Of a stretch of DNA of 64,000 bases, positions 33,206 through 44,900 are shown piece after piece. Numbering within the stretch: position 1 is the stretch's first letter; each line of letters starts with the position of its first letter. The notes under the pieces are model-generated. The model saw nothing but the letters and a program-made list of their open reading frames with translations. It was not told where the DNA came from and did not search any database. The DNA lies in NCBI GenBank assembly GCA_011947345.1, contig JAAVTG010001008.1:62001-126000 (forward strand). Direction: 5' to 3'. The position numbers and the translations under genes are program-made. Source of the DNA: Phytophthora quininea (lineage: Eukaryota > Oomycota > Peronosporomycetes > Peronosporales > Peronosporaceae).

Positions 33206-33562
33206 ATGAACTTCCGCGCGCTCTTCGCTGCCACCGTCGCCGCCCTCGCCGGCACGGCCTCCGCCACCACGTGCACCTCGACCCAGCAGACCGCCGCCTA
33301 CGTGGCGCTCGTGAGCATCCTCTCGGACTCGTCCTTCAACCAGTGCGCCACGGACTCGGGCTACTCCATGCTCACGGCCACCTCGCTGCCCACGACGCAG
33401 CAGTACACCAAGATGTGCGCGTCGACGGCCTGCAACACCATGATCACGAAGATCATCTCGCTGAACCCGCCCGACTGCGAGCTGACGGTGCCCACCAGCG
33501 GCCTCGTGCTCAACGTGTACTCGTACGCCAACGGCTTCTCGGCCACGTGCGCCTCACTCTAA
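33206..33562 (+). CDS. elicitin, ELI-1 class (arm copy 2)
   Basis: 118 residues: a ~20-residue signal peptide and a 98-residue canonical elicitin domain ending CASL, the normal end of the tail-less ELI-1 class. It is the twin of 29569-29931, differing by one residue (Gln for Glu before QYTKMCAS) and by keeping the original stop codon. It lies in the right arm of the inverted repeat with its own core promoter. As with other members of this class, the expected role is sterol binding outside the cell and recognition by plant receptors. Confidence 0.95.
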   Translation: MNFRALFAATVAALAGTASATTCTSTQQTAAYVALVSILSDSSFNQCATDSGYSMLTATSLPTTQQYTKMCASTACNTMITKIISLNPPDCELTVPTSGLVLNVYSYANGFSATCASL

Positions 33563-34232
33563 GCTGTGAGCGTCGACAAGTGAACCACCCGCTCCGTGAA
33601 GCGACAGAACGTCGTAGCTGGGACTTGTTGGCCGACAGAAGTAGAACCTGCTTCTGCTGAATGGATCGTTCTCCCAGACTAGGAGAGCGGGCGTTATGAA
33701 TCAATACTAGTGAATGTTTCTTCCAACGGAATCGCCTCCATAATCGTCATTGCGTAGGTGCAAGTAGGGTGGTGCATGTTGACAGACAGCATAATGGTCC
33801 AGCCATTTGGCAATAGCGAGAAGAAAAATCATATCGCGGGCGCGGGTAAAGCACAGCAAAGCGAAAGCGCGCAAGGATCCTTGTGCAGGGTGCAGGGTAT
33901 TTTCGCTGGCGCTCAGCAGCTTACTGTGTGGAGTCCACAAATGAGGGAGTCCGTACAGCAAAGATGCCAAGGGGAACGGCAGTGCAAGTGGCCGCTTGTT
34001 AGAGTCGTGTGCGATACCAACAGCAACTTTTCAGTGGCGTTATGACCGTTTGAGCGGAACCGGTTTCCGCGCCGTCGAGGTGCGAGCCGCTCGCCACGCA
34101 GTCGTCGAGAGAACAGCATCAAGGCGAAGGCTATTACGTGCTACTATATTACTTGGCGAATGTCGATTATGCACTAATAAAAGTATCCACGGGTAGAACT
34201 CTTCAATTCACCACCACGGCATCTCAAGACCC
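33563..34232. other. intergenic, outer end of right arm
   Basis: Mostly repeat arm up to 34114, mirrored at 29024-29568. The last ~120 bp are unique and lead to the RxLR-type ORF. No other gene was seen. Confidence 0.45.
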
Positions 34233-34472
34233 ATGCGCGCGTTCTACCTGCTGACCATTGCCTTGGTCGTGCTCTTCGCCACGGCCTCCGCCGGAAATGC
34301 CGAGCAACGTTCGCTTCGAGTCAGTGACAACAATGACAGCGAGGAGAGGGGCTTCTCTGAACGGCATAAAGATCAAATTGAACGTCCAAACACGTTGCAG
34401 CGCCGAAAAGTACTTCAGAACCAACGGATTTGCGGGGTAGTCTTCTTCATGGACCTGAGTATCTCGACATAG
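34233..34472 (+). CDS. candidate RxLR-dEER effector (short or broken)
   Basis: 79 residues. A strong signal peptide (MRAFYLLTIALVVLFATASA) is followed after ~7 residues by RSLR and then, 8 residues later, by EER in DNNDSEERGF. Spacing and order match the RxLR-dEER host-targeting module of Phytophthora secreted effectors. The part after EER is only ~40 residues, shorter than usual, with no WY fold seen. Either the effector domain is lost, or the gene is spliced. A GTACTT donor at about 34411, just after QRRK, would join in phase 0 to the exon starting at 34602 (DAGYLKSVS). No canonical core promoter was found. The motif call is fairly sure; an intact function is not. Confidence 0.6.
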   Translation: MRAFYLLTIALVVLFATASAGNAEQRSLRVSDNNDSEERGFSERHKDQIERPNTLQRRKVLQNQRICGVVFFMDLSIST

Positions 34473-34601
34473 AAGAGATCTCCGGGCTCAAGACTAGGGA
34501 ACAGTTGCAACAGATTACTATACTATTTCTTTTCACAAGATTAACATCATCCTAGAGTAAGATTCCTAGGCGAGGCAATACCGCATTTCGGACTAACATA
34601 G

Positions 34602-35063
34602 GACGCCGGCTATCTCAAGAGCGTTTCCGCCTCGACGTCGACGATGATCGAGGAGGAGGAGTGGTCCAAGGAGCAGGAGGCCAACCGCAAGCCTGGCCAG
34701 AAGCACCCGACGCCGTCCCCGTACGTGCTCGTAGTCTTCTTTGCATTTTTCCGTTTCAGAGCCTCTAACGTGCTGCCTGCAGGGCTTCGCGGACCGCGTT
34801 TTCTACGAGAGTCTGCTGCAGCAGCGACCCGAGAGTCGCATGGCCCAGAAGTGGTGCCTCGAGTACGGCGTGCTCAAGTGGGCGGAGGCTGAGGCGATGT
34901 GCAAGAAGATGGGCGTGGCAGTCAACGTGTCGCGGCTGGCCAAGCTCAAGAAGCCCAAGACGAGCGCGTTGGCCATCCAGGGGCGCGGGACGAGACGGCG
35001 GCCGCTGAAGCCATGGAGATCACGGGCGCGGGCTTCGAAGGCGTCGGCATCGGGTCGCTCTGA
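34602..35063 (+). CDS. unrecognised small gene or 3' exons of the RxLR locus
   Basis: One exon (34602-34720; DAGYLKSVSASTS, EEEEWSKEQEANRKPGQKH) is preceded by a CATAG acceptor. An intron with GTACGTG...CTGCAG borders (34721-34782) follows, then a second exon (from 34783; GFADRVFYESLLQQRPESRM, AQKWCLEYGVLKWAEAEAM). Near 34980 the frame changes in a GGGG run; one more G gives an acidic C terminus ending GVGIGSL at 35063, otherwise the frame ends at 35082. Phase across the intron also needs one more C. No family was recognised. The start is unknown: an in-frame Met at 34644, or splicing from the RxLR ORF upstream. Confidence 0.45.
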
Positions 35064-35082
35064 GTCGTTCTTGTACGAGTAA

Positions 35083-36302
35083 TAAACGCCGAGGTGAGAG
35101 TGCATTGCAGAGCTCTAGCTCGCCTCATGTCGAGGCCAAGAGCGGACGACTACGCGAGTGTGGTGTTGTGGTTTGCTCTGAGGGCCTGCTACATGGGAGT
35201 ACGAGTCCGTAGGACCAAGACGAAGCTGCCAAGGGGAGAGAGCGAGATCCAACTGCTGGGGTTCTACTAGTGCGAAGAGAAGGGAGACGAGAGAGAGCGA
35301 CAATCCCCATTTCCCATTTGACACGAAGCTGGCAGTGCTGAGCGGTTGGTCAAGTCCGTTTGAGACGGTGGTGTGGCCAAAGTAACTCCAGCTATTGGGC
35401 TCAGCTGCCTGCGTCGCGTTTGCCTCACTGCCGTTGGGCTCCTACCCCTCCGTTCGGGTTGCGATGCACTCGTCCGGGCTTCCGTTCTGCCGGTGACCAG
35501 CCTATTCCAGCGCCATCGCATGCCTTGGCTCCGTTGATTCCATTAGCAAACGCCATTCGTCACCGGACTGTAGATTCCAGACCATTTCTACGTTTCGTCC
35601 ACATCCCAAATCGGCCACAAATTCGTCCTGAGGTCGGCTGACGTGCTCTCCAGCGTCGTCAAGCGCTGAACCGCGTGTGCCCGCAAAATGACGAGCCCAA
35701 GGCTCTCTTCACTAACTGTTCGGAAGCGTTGGTGGAACGTGTACTTTGCCGCAATTTGGTCACTGCTTACAAGCCACAGCGCACAGGGGGACAGGCAACT
35801 TGGCCAACATTTACTGGTACGTGACTTGACTCTATTCGCAGTCAACTGTCCTTTGGATCTCGCTGGTCGCATCCAAAAGCTTTGCTGGCTATATAGGAGT
35901 CAGCACAGCAAGAGGTTGCTGCTTGCCACATGCAGCAGAGACTGCTGCACCAACGGCAAATCGGTCAACCGCGCACCGTTGGCAAACTCCATTCCAGTGC
36001 CGACCTTCCACGCGAGTTCTGTCGAAAAACACCGGCACAGTCGCTGCGTGCGTCACGTTGAGCACAGTTCGGCCACAGCCCCGGAAACACGCATGAGGGT
36101 GGCGGCGAGTATCGCTTCTTCCATCAATCGGTTAGTTGCTCGGTCTGTCCCCACCCTCGCGTGGCACTTTTCTTAGCCTCCGGACCCCTCCAACGCCGTC
36201 AAGTTCCACCCCTTGGGGAGCTCGCCATTTCCGAATTCGCCAGATCGCCGTCCAGCAAGAGGAACTCGCCAAGCAACAGCCTACTCTACTCAAGCCACCC
36301 GT
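35083..36302. other. intergenic
   Basis: About 1.2 kb. A 162-codon plus-strand ORF (35688-36176) has no recognisable features and poor coding character. No repeat or RNA gene was seen. The right end may hold a 5' exon or leader of the RWP-RK gene. Confidence 0.4.
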
Positions 36303-37259
36303 ATGGCTTCCTGTTTGCCTCCCATGCACACCATCGCGAATCCAACGCCAATCAACATCTCGCCACCTAGCAGTGCAACCCGCCGCAAGAATTCGCTGGC
36401 GGCCTCGTACGCGTCGTATGTGGTGCGAGTCCACACACGGCACGGCATTAAGACCTTGTCGTTCGATATGCTCGCAGAGCTGTTCACGTTCACCGCCAAG
36501 AAAGCAGCCGAAGACTTGGGCATCAGCAGTCGGACCCTCATTCGTGTCTGCCGATCACTCGGCATTCGACGCTGGCCTTACCTCGGCTTTCGGAGCGAAA
36601 AGAACGTCGAGCGCATCCGCCAAGAAGCAATGGAAAACCTACGCCGCAAACTCGAGAAGGAGGGCGAGTCGTCGCCCACCGCAGTGCTCCACCCCAGCGC
36701 GTCCAGCCTCCGTGGTGCCAGCGCGAAACGACTTCTGCAAGTCCAGCTACCCCAGACGCCGCTGCCTCCGGTCAGAGCCAACTCGTGGTGCTCCTCTCCT
36801 ACGCTCTCGAATGGCAACTCGATCCTTTCTGACGACGACGAGCGAATGTCCGAGGTCGATGAGAGTGACTGGACGATCGTGCCGCACCCAGCTGCATCCT
36901 TCTCGTCGTCCCCACAGTCGAAGCTTCCTCCATTGCTCACACCACCGTCCACGGCGCATGGCTTCAATTTGGACTTGCAGCGGGTAAGCCCAAGCAAAGT
37001 CCCAACCATCGCCTTCTCGTCACTGAACCCGCCACCTCTCGCAATTCCATCCTGGACAGCACCGAGGATCCCAACTCGCCCCTTGGGCGCGCCGGCATCT
37101 CCGACGATGCCATCCCTAAATCTGCTCGTCGACGCCTCCATTCTCACGTCTTTCAAGCAAGAAATGACGCCACAGAAGACCTCCCCAAGCACTTTTCCAC
37201 CGCAGCAGCCTTACCGACACCCTCGCACCATGTCCATGCAGGACATCTTACGTCAATGA
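36303..37259 (+). CDS. RWP-RK domain transcription factor
   Basis: About 318 residues from the ATG at 36303; a second Met eight codons on is also possible. Residues ~45-100 form an RWP-RK domain: LSFDMLAELFTFTAKKAAED, LGISSRTLIRVCRSLGI, RRWPYLGFRS. The name-giving motif reads RWPY instead of RWPxRK, as seen in other oomycete members. A basic helix (ENLRRKLEKEGE) follows, then a long Ser/Pro-rich tail. RWP-RK proteins are DNA-binding regulators, tied to nitrogen response in plants; targets in oomycetes cannot be inferred here. It is convergent with the 7TM-INPP4 gene across ~130 bp. Confidence 0.92.
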   Translation: MASCLPPMHTIANPTPINISPPSSATRRKNSLAASYASYVVRVHTRHGIKTLSFDMLAELFTFTAKKAAEDLGISSRTLIRVCRSLGIRRWPYLGFRSEKNVERIRQEAMENLRRKLEKEGESSPTAVLHPSASSLRGASAKRLLQVQLPQTPLPPVRANSWCSSPTLSNGNSILSDDDERMSEVDESDWTIVPHPAASFSSSPQSKLPPLLTPPSTAHGFNLDLQRVSPSKVPTIAFSSLNPPPLAIPSWTAPRIPTRPLGAPASPTMPSLNLLVDASILTSFKQEMTPQKTSPSTFPPQQPYRHPRTMSMQDILRQ

Positions 37260-37386
37260 GCTCCTTCATGTAATCTTGCGTAGTCGAGTGGATTCATTGT
37301 CTTTCCACACCTGAACACCAGTAAATATAATGCCAACCTAATCGATAATTAATGCCTCGTCCGATGACAAGCCTTTGGTCCTGAAC

Positions 37387-40300
37387 CTACGAGAACGATC
37401 TGCTGCCGCCTCCGGTGCCAGGGGGACACTGGTAATCCGGCGGGAGCATATAGTTTTGCAGCGCACTAAAGCAATACTGAGCCTTGCCGATATTTTTCCT
37501 GGCATTTTCACGTCGAACTCCATACGTCCGAAGCAAGGTTGTAAATGCCTCCACCTCGTCAGAGAGAAGCCCATGCGACTGCGCCAACAGATTCGCTTCT
37601 TCCAAAGTGATTGACATGGACGTACGATCCTTTGCCGACTTGCACATGGTGACACGCCCTCCGCCAACAGAACGCGCAATCGCTGAAGATAAGCTCAAAA
37701 TCGACATTCGCTTCGACCGACCTGATTGCTGGATGTTGACTTTAAGCGCCACGAGCGATGCCTGAATATGATCCAGATCCTTTTGGTCATATACAGGACC
37801 TGATTCCTTGTTGCTCTGTTGCTTCTTTGTGCACCACTCGGAGAATCTGTTGACATAGTCCTCCAGTTCTACAACATTCTCAGCATTGATCTCTTTCTGT
37901 AGGAAGCTTTACCGACTGTGTTCGCGACCGTCTGCATTTCATTCATCCCTTGAGAGAAAAGGACAGGCACAACACGAATGGGTTTCTGAAACAGGAACTT
38001 TGCTCGCAGTTTTTCCTCTGGCGTGGTCAAGGGCAGATAAATAGCCCCAGATAACGCGTCCTGTCCTGGGATTCGATGCATACTTCGATCCAGAAAGTCA
38101 CGCGCACAGCGTGTAATGATAGGGAGCTCAATCGCAATGCCCGATGGGCCAGAGGTAATAGAAACTCGGAAAGCAGCAGCGCGTGGAGACTTCACTGGGC
38201 GCAATTTGATATGAACCCGCCCGAGTTCCTTGACAGCGGCCTCTGTGTCCCCAAGCATTCCCAATTCATTACCGTAGGTCGATAGCAGACTCTCCACCGA
38301 AAACAAAAGCCAACTCTCGAGATCATCTCCAGGTAGTCGATGCCACAAGCTTTGAGTGGATGAGGTCCAAAGTCAAGGTGATCATGAGCGTGTACGTATA
38401 AGGTTTGCTGAAAGCAAGTGACAAGTGCGCTCATGGACTGACAAAACGCCACCTCAAGGCGACGTTCCACGTCCCACTTGAGCTCGTTGTACTTGCGTTC
38501 AAATGCGTCCATGTTAAGATCTGAGCTTTCTTGCGCCTCTTTCAACAGACGAGAGTGAAGCCGCTCCAGCTCATCACGCATCTGCCGTACGCCACCATTT
38601 CTAAACCCATACACATGTGCTGCAAACGCCCCGACCGTTGTGGTGCCGTACATCCGATGCTCATGAAATGGGGTACGGCTTCTAGGTGATTTCTTGCTAG
38701 GGAAGTAGTGCTGTCCTTTAATGAAGGCTCCCCATCGATCGCCAAACCGCTAGTGGTTTCAACTGGCGTCTCTGTCGCTGCAATATTTAGTGCCTCAACA
38801 GCATCATCAATGCCATAAATGCGTTGGAATTCTTCTTCCGTGATCCCCATCGCTACAATCGTTTCAGCTAGTTTTCGCTGCTCAGAAGGAACCGCAATGT
38901 CTTGCCCTGATGCTCCTTTGTTCACAATAGTCTCTGCTGAATCAAACGAAATCACTCGCCTCCGAAGCGCTTCAACAGGCTCTAGAGGCGAATCGTGAGC
39001 GATGGGAGATTCTGCAATGTCGTCAAAGTCCTCATGTTCGAGGTTAGCTTGGCCTCCGTGAACACTGGAGTCTCTCGATAAATTTAAAGGAGACGCTATC
39101 AGCGTTCCAACGAACGAGTTAACAAGGCGCGTATAGCGTGTTGCGCTTTCTTGATCGCCATAGTGAACGTCCCTCTCGGAGGTTGGAACAGCATTCCCAC
39201 AGTCATCAATTGCTGGTGCAGGTTTAGCGCTAGAAATCGCAGATCAGCGTCAGCTTTCATAGTGCTCGGCTTGAAAGTGAGTCCAGCATGTTGCGTGGCT
39301 CCGTATCGTAAAATACAGTCCTCCACCTCTGAAATGTATTGCTCCATGGTTTTCACGAGCTCCAGCCTCCATTTCCGCTTTTTCCTCTCGACGGCGTCGT
39401 CTTGGATCTGAATAATCATTTCAGATAGCATACCGACGCTGGATGCAGGTCTGACTCTGTTTTCAGGCTGCAGGGTGGAGGCCAGTACAAACGGCTCGGA
39501 GCTTTCAGATGATTCGGTATTGTTCCCAACCTCCGTTTCCTGAACCGTCCCCAAAGACCTAGGTGATGGAGGAACTGCCGAGGGCACTGAGTATCCACCA
39601 ACACTTGGAGTTGAAATCTGGCTAGACGGTGTAGATGACGAGCTATCATCGCCGTCCTCGTCCGCTATTTCACGTTTCAGGCAGTCGAGTTTGACCAGCA
39701 AGTCAGATAAGACCAATTGAAGCAATTGGTACGGTACCTCCCAAGTATACACACTTTCAATCAGCTCTTCTTCAACCAGCATTTTCCCTTGAGTCTGTTG
39801 AGAGGTTGACGCGAGCTCGATCATTTGCTGGGCAACCTCGGAATACGCAAAAGCATCACGAGGGGCAGGATTATGGGTCTCGGGACTTTCAATCCCAATG
39901 TACATAAACGAACGGGTAATGCGCTCCAGGCCACCAGAAGATACACCAACGTTTAAACCTTTCATTTCTGCCTCGCAACGAACAACAATTTCGCCCGAGG
40001 ATCGGCTCCGTGACAAGGGGGAAAATAAGGAAAAAATGGCTGCACGCCCGACAGCGAGAAAAGTCCCATTCATAAATGATGAGAGCGGAACGAGCGGGTC
40101 CCCACAAGCCATTGGGTGTTAAGATCTTCCAATGAGTTTGCATTTCGAACGGAGTATACGGAGGCACGAAGCAGATCTTGCTCACGCATTTCCACAGCGA
40201 TCATCATGTGAAAGCATGGGTCCTCCGAGTGCGAGATCTCCGTCCGACCAACTTCCGTCAGCGCAGTACCAGTTTCCGAGTCCATGAGGTGCAGCACAAC

Positions 40301-41640
40301 GAACGACGATGAAGCCGTGGACTTTGTGGGCAACTTCAAATTGAAGCATTGAAATGACAACCATGCACATGGATGTTGTGTTGATCCAGAGGGATTGCTG
40401 CGTGAGACGTCGGAAGCGATCACTTGCTTCGCCTGTCGTTCAAATTCACTCACTGGTGGTGAGCTGATGGAATCCAAGGCTGCTGAAATGCTGAGTGGGG
40501 CTTCCTCATCTCTGTTGCCTCCACCTAAATGTTGTCGGACAGCGTTTTCCAGTCGTCGTCTCGCGCGACTCAGCACGCCAGTACCAAGTCCTAGTGATAG
40601 TGGACTTGGTCGATTTAAATAACGCCCTCGAAAACCTGGAGGTGAATTCGTGGTCATCGTGTCCCTCGCGTTCTTCGCCGACACCAGCACAGACCGTGGC
40701 AATATCTCATTATCCAGCAATGGCGTCGACTCGGTCGTCGTGGTTCTGCCATTGTTATAGCTGAGACTTCTCCGTGTCGGGAACTGCAACGTCGGCTCGA
40801 CTTCCCACATGAGGATCAGAAACAGCGAGCAAGGTACGACCTCCGGGATGGCGTATCCTACTACAATACACACGTCCGGACTGTGGATGTCTCCGCAGCC
40901 TTGGTGAGAGAAGGGTCTCTGGATGTAAATCATCGTCCTCAGCAAAAGAGCACGGCACAGACGCCCATGACCACGACCGTGAATCTCAACGCCCGAGTGA
41001 GTTTCCGCTCGACACGCTCGTCGACCCGCCTCCTCAGTCCGTCTCCCGAGGGTTTCAGCACTCGCTCCACTCGGTGGCGCATCTGCCACGTCGAGTAGAG
41101 CAGTCCCAGGGAGCTCACAAAGCTGCCTGTGGCGATGAAGAGCACGGGCAAGACCCCAGTCCAGAGCGTCGACCTGTCCAATTGGGCTCGGTTGTGGTGG
41201 GCCTGGCTCATCTTGAACAGGTGCAGCAGCGAGAGCCCCAGCACGATGATGTAGAAGAGGCCGTTGGCCACCACGAAGGCGATCCAGATGCGTCGCGAGC
41301 GCCGCGAGATCTTGGGGTTGGCGATGTCGATCCAGAAAAGCGTCTGGAAGAGCACGAGCGAGAAGAAGAGGCACAGCGCCGCCCGGTTCAGCAGGTTTCT
41401 GGGCACGCCCTGCAGCAGGAAGGAGGCGGCTCTGGTGACCGCGAAGAGCCCCATGAGGCGCTGGAACGTGCTGCGCTGGCTGCTGTGGAAGGCTGCGGAC
41501 GCGCGAGATGACAGCGACAGCGCGCGACAGGCGGCCACGAGCGCCAGCGCCAGGTACACTGCCACGCACAGCGTCTCGAGCGGGGCGGAAGGGTGCGGCA
41601 GGAACACGAGCCCGTCGTCCACGTCGGAGAGCGCCGCCAT
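37387..41640 (-). CDS. 7TM receptor fused to C2-INPP4 phosphatase (GPCR-bigram type)
   Basis: This locus appears intronless and encodes about 1,400 residues. Residues 1-~270 hold seven hydrophobic spans (starting near LETLCVAVYLALALVAACRA, the last PEVVPCSLFLILMW). A linker and a C2-like domain follow (about 40170-40400), then a helical region, then an INPP4-type catalytic domain. Its CX5R signature CKSAKDRT lies at about 37620-37644, with YESLLSTYGNELGML-type context upstream and RRENARKNIGKAQYCFSAL downstream. INPP4 enzymes convert PI(3,4)P2 to PI3P. 7TM proteins joined to signalling enzymes are known in oomycetes as GPCR-bigrams. The frame changes about seven times (near 40940, 40120, 39180, 38690, 38310, 37905 and possibly others). 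Most are repaired by one base in a homopolymer, for example TTTT to TTTTT at the sixth span, so the chain is probably one protein. Confidence 0.8.
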
Positions 41641-41949
41641 GGCCGCTTGCGCTGCGGAAGAGGAGTGACTCAATACTGAAGCCAAGTGATACAAATATAC
41701 TGGGACAAATCAGACTATTTATTATGGAACCCAAGACTGTACCGTAATCGAATTGGCACTATCAAGTGGACGTTCCGTCATCGACCACGAGAGCGTCCTC
41801 CAATGCTGTGGAGGACGCTTTAGCTAATACACTGCAGCATAGTGTGGCCGTGTCGGAATTTGCAGCCTGGAACTGCAGCGCAGCGAGTGGCTGCAAATCG
41901 GCTGAGTCAGCAAAAAGACAACTTCAACTTGGGAGTCATGTTTAGCATT
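41641..41949. other. intergenic
   Basis: About 310 bp between two minus-strand genes, presumably holding the promoter of the 7TM-INPP4 gene. No clear initiator was seen. Confidence 0.4.
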
Positions 41950-44900
41950 CTATGTCGGCTTGCCCCGAGCCTTCTGCTTCTTCAACGCCTTCCCCAGCGC
42001 ACTGTGCGCACCACTAGGCTTGGACTTGTCTGCTGTCGCTGGTCGAGAAGAAGAATCACCGCCACCCGGTCCTTCCGCTGCCGTATCTTTGGGTTTCTGG
42101 CCTCGGTTCTGCAGCAGCGGTGACTGCTTCGTCAGCAGCATGTACGCGCCGAACGGCTGCGCTTCAGCAGGCTGTGGCGCGCGCTCTTCTGAATTTGATG
42201 GGGACGCCGAGTCTGAAACAGCCAGGTCAGTGCTGTGTTTGCGGGTATTGACGCTCACTGTAGTTTCAACTGGCAAGCTCACGATCTGCGCTGGCATCTC
42301 GATGGACGCAGGCTTCTGTTCGTCTTCGGTTGCGGTGGGAGCGGTTGGAGTTGGAGGGGCGACAACTTCGCCTTGTACAGTGTCCAGAACTGGCGTGCCT
42401 GTTGTATTCCCTCGAGATGGCAACTTTTTGCTCGCCATTTCCTTCAGCGCCCGTCGAGCCGACGCGTTTGCTGCGGGAGAAGCAATTGGTCTATTCGCCG
42501 AAATGCTGGCGTCGCTCTCGAGATCTGTCTCCTTCCCCGGACGCTGCTCCTGTCGTAGTCGCTCTTTGTGATTTTTCTTCAATGCAGACTCGAGAGCTCG
42601 CTTCTTGGGGGATAACTTTCGATTCTGCCAGAACACGTAAGTGCCCGTAGGCTGCGCAGGTTCCTCACTTGTCGTGGTTGCTTGTGACGTTTCCTCTGCG
42701 TCTGTTTCGTCGATTGTTGTTGCTGTCTGGGAACTCTTCCCACGCTGCATTATGGGCACCCTCCCACTCATTTTGCGCAGTAACTTGTGCGCGAGCGACT
42801 CACGGCGGTCCTTCAGCTCTCGCAACAGATTCTGACGCTTCACCAGAAGTTCTGCTCGTGGATCGGCACTGGGGCCGAACCTATCGGAGGAGCTCACTAA
42901 CTTCTCGTCGTCTACCCTCTTTCCAGTGTTTGCGGACTGCTCCGGATTTGCAGTTTGGGACTGAAGTTGCTGGTGATACTGGCGGACGCAGTGCATGCCG
43001 TAGAGGAAATGCTCAAAGTCCACTAGGTCTGCATACGCTGGATCAAAAGCGAACAACAACTCACGCACTTTCGATGTTGGTACGTGCACCCCAATTCATA
43101 CACAGCCTGTGCAATGGCTGTGTGAGAGATCAAGCCGAGTTGTGCTGGATCCGCTGACACGAACACTAATCGGAATGCCTCGATTTCTTCTTCACTGAAG
43201 TGGCCAAGCGTTTTGCGTAGTGTTTCCCGTCGTTGAACAGCGAGCGAACGATGTTGTTCCTGCTTATGCGCTCGTAGTTGGCGTAGATAGCGTACACGCA
43301 TTACTCTTGTCAGTAGCCGTCGCTGGATCCTCACAGCTGCAGCATAGCGCAAGCGATCGTACAAGCTGAGCGATTTCGCCATTTGTTCGCGTTCAAGCGA
43401 CTGTGGACCGATGCGTAATGCAGCCCGGCCACGACGTACGAGTCTCGCGACTAACGTTCGAGACCACCAATCCTTCAGAGTTCGCGATACAATGGCTGCG
43501 AGTATGAAGCTAGGCTCCACTACCAACTCGTGCATACCAACACCCACTGCCCACGCTAACACACAGCGCCAAGATGTCACCAATCCGAGCTCCATGGCAC
43601 TGATCGCCACCATGTATGCCATGGCCACTAGCCACAAGAAGCAAATTGCAAACACAACATATACGATGGATGCAGGATACGGCACATTGTCGTTGCTTTC
43701 AGCGCCAACACTGCCTGTGTCGGTAATGTCGTCTCCTATTGACTTCTCCTCATCTGCCCCGTGCGTCATTGGACTGTTAGCAAGTAAAACCTGTTCATGC
43801 TTTACTGATGCTGCCGCCAGCTCGGTAGCCACAGTAGGTGTCACACTTTCCAAAGTCGAGGCCAGTAACTGCGACCGCAGCTTTCCCCGAGTAGGTGGTG
43901 CAATTTTGAGGCCTACCACAGTCTCAAACGTCTCGCGAACATCCTTTTTCACGTCCTCTGTGTCTGCCGTGGATTCAGGAACACGAACTTTTAGTTTAGC
44001 ATCCTTGGAGATTGCAAACTCTCGCGCTAGGAACACTGCACTGGTCGCCAGTAGAAATAGCACGCCAGCTCCAGCCAACGCGCAGTACGTCGCCACGTCC
44101 GCGCCACGGTGAAATTGCGCAAGCATCCCAGCTCGGCACCCTGGCAGTGTTGTGTACTCCTGCTGGGTTTTATCGACGACTGTGCCAGTCACACTCAACG
44201 CTTGGTATGGGACTTCCACAAGATCGCCATCCGGACAAGGTGTAAACGGCGCATCTGTGGCGCTCGCGAACCCACAGCACCGGAGTTCCTGTTGAATAGA
44301 GTCCTTATCGTAGCTAGTGAGCTCCTCTTTCCAGGCGCTTTCCAGGCGCTCAACAACACTGAATCCTGTCGTGCGGACACTCCAACTCGTGAGTGCGCTA
44401 GCGTCCGCCTGGACCACCTCGTGCATCATAAAGACTGCAAGCAGCACGCCGCCAAGTGCGAGCACAGCTGCGATTGCTGCTAGAACCATTGCCACAAGGA
44501 CCGCAGTAACCTTTCGACGGTGCGACCGCTTGAGCTGCTGCTCTCGAAGGTCATTCGCAAGTGCCGCACCCAGCGCAACTACCACGAGCCCAACAGCAAG
44601 CCCTAGCAATAATGGAAGGTTTTCATCAAGCGGTACACCGTAGAGCGAGTTATTGTACCCCAACTGAAGAAGCCCAAGCAGAGTCGCTAGAGCGCAACCT
44701 CCTAAGAACAGGACGACAGCACACGCCTGGAAGGTTGCAGCCACAAATCGTGTTACCCATACAAACCAGCGTTCCTCAGTCGTGGTTTGCGTGGAATCCA
44801 GCGTTGAGTCCTCAGAAGGTAAAGCTAACGAGTGTTGGGACGTCTCCTGAATAGCTCCCTGCCGACGTCGTCGAAACCATGGAGATCGAAACAGCAGCAC

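Larger units (their letters stand above)
32004..34114 (-). repeat. 2.1-kb inverted repeat, right arm
   Basis: Reverse complement of 29024-31133. It holds the 3' half of the elicitin pseudogene, mirrored intergenic DNA, the elicitin at 33206-33562 with its promoter, and flanking DNA up to 34114, where similarity stops at GTCGTCGAGAGAAC. Confidence 0.9.

Noticed and set aside
35688..36176. 162-codon plus-strand ORF
   Set aside because: No domain, no promoter element, irregular composition. An overlapping minus-strand frame is equally open.
40940..41734. Arg/Pro/Ala-rich minus-strand frame upstream of the C2 part
   Set aside because: It is a shadow of the 7TM coding frame. The hydrophobic spans are in the other frame, and a fifth T near 40945 joins that frame to the downstream part.
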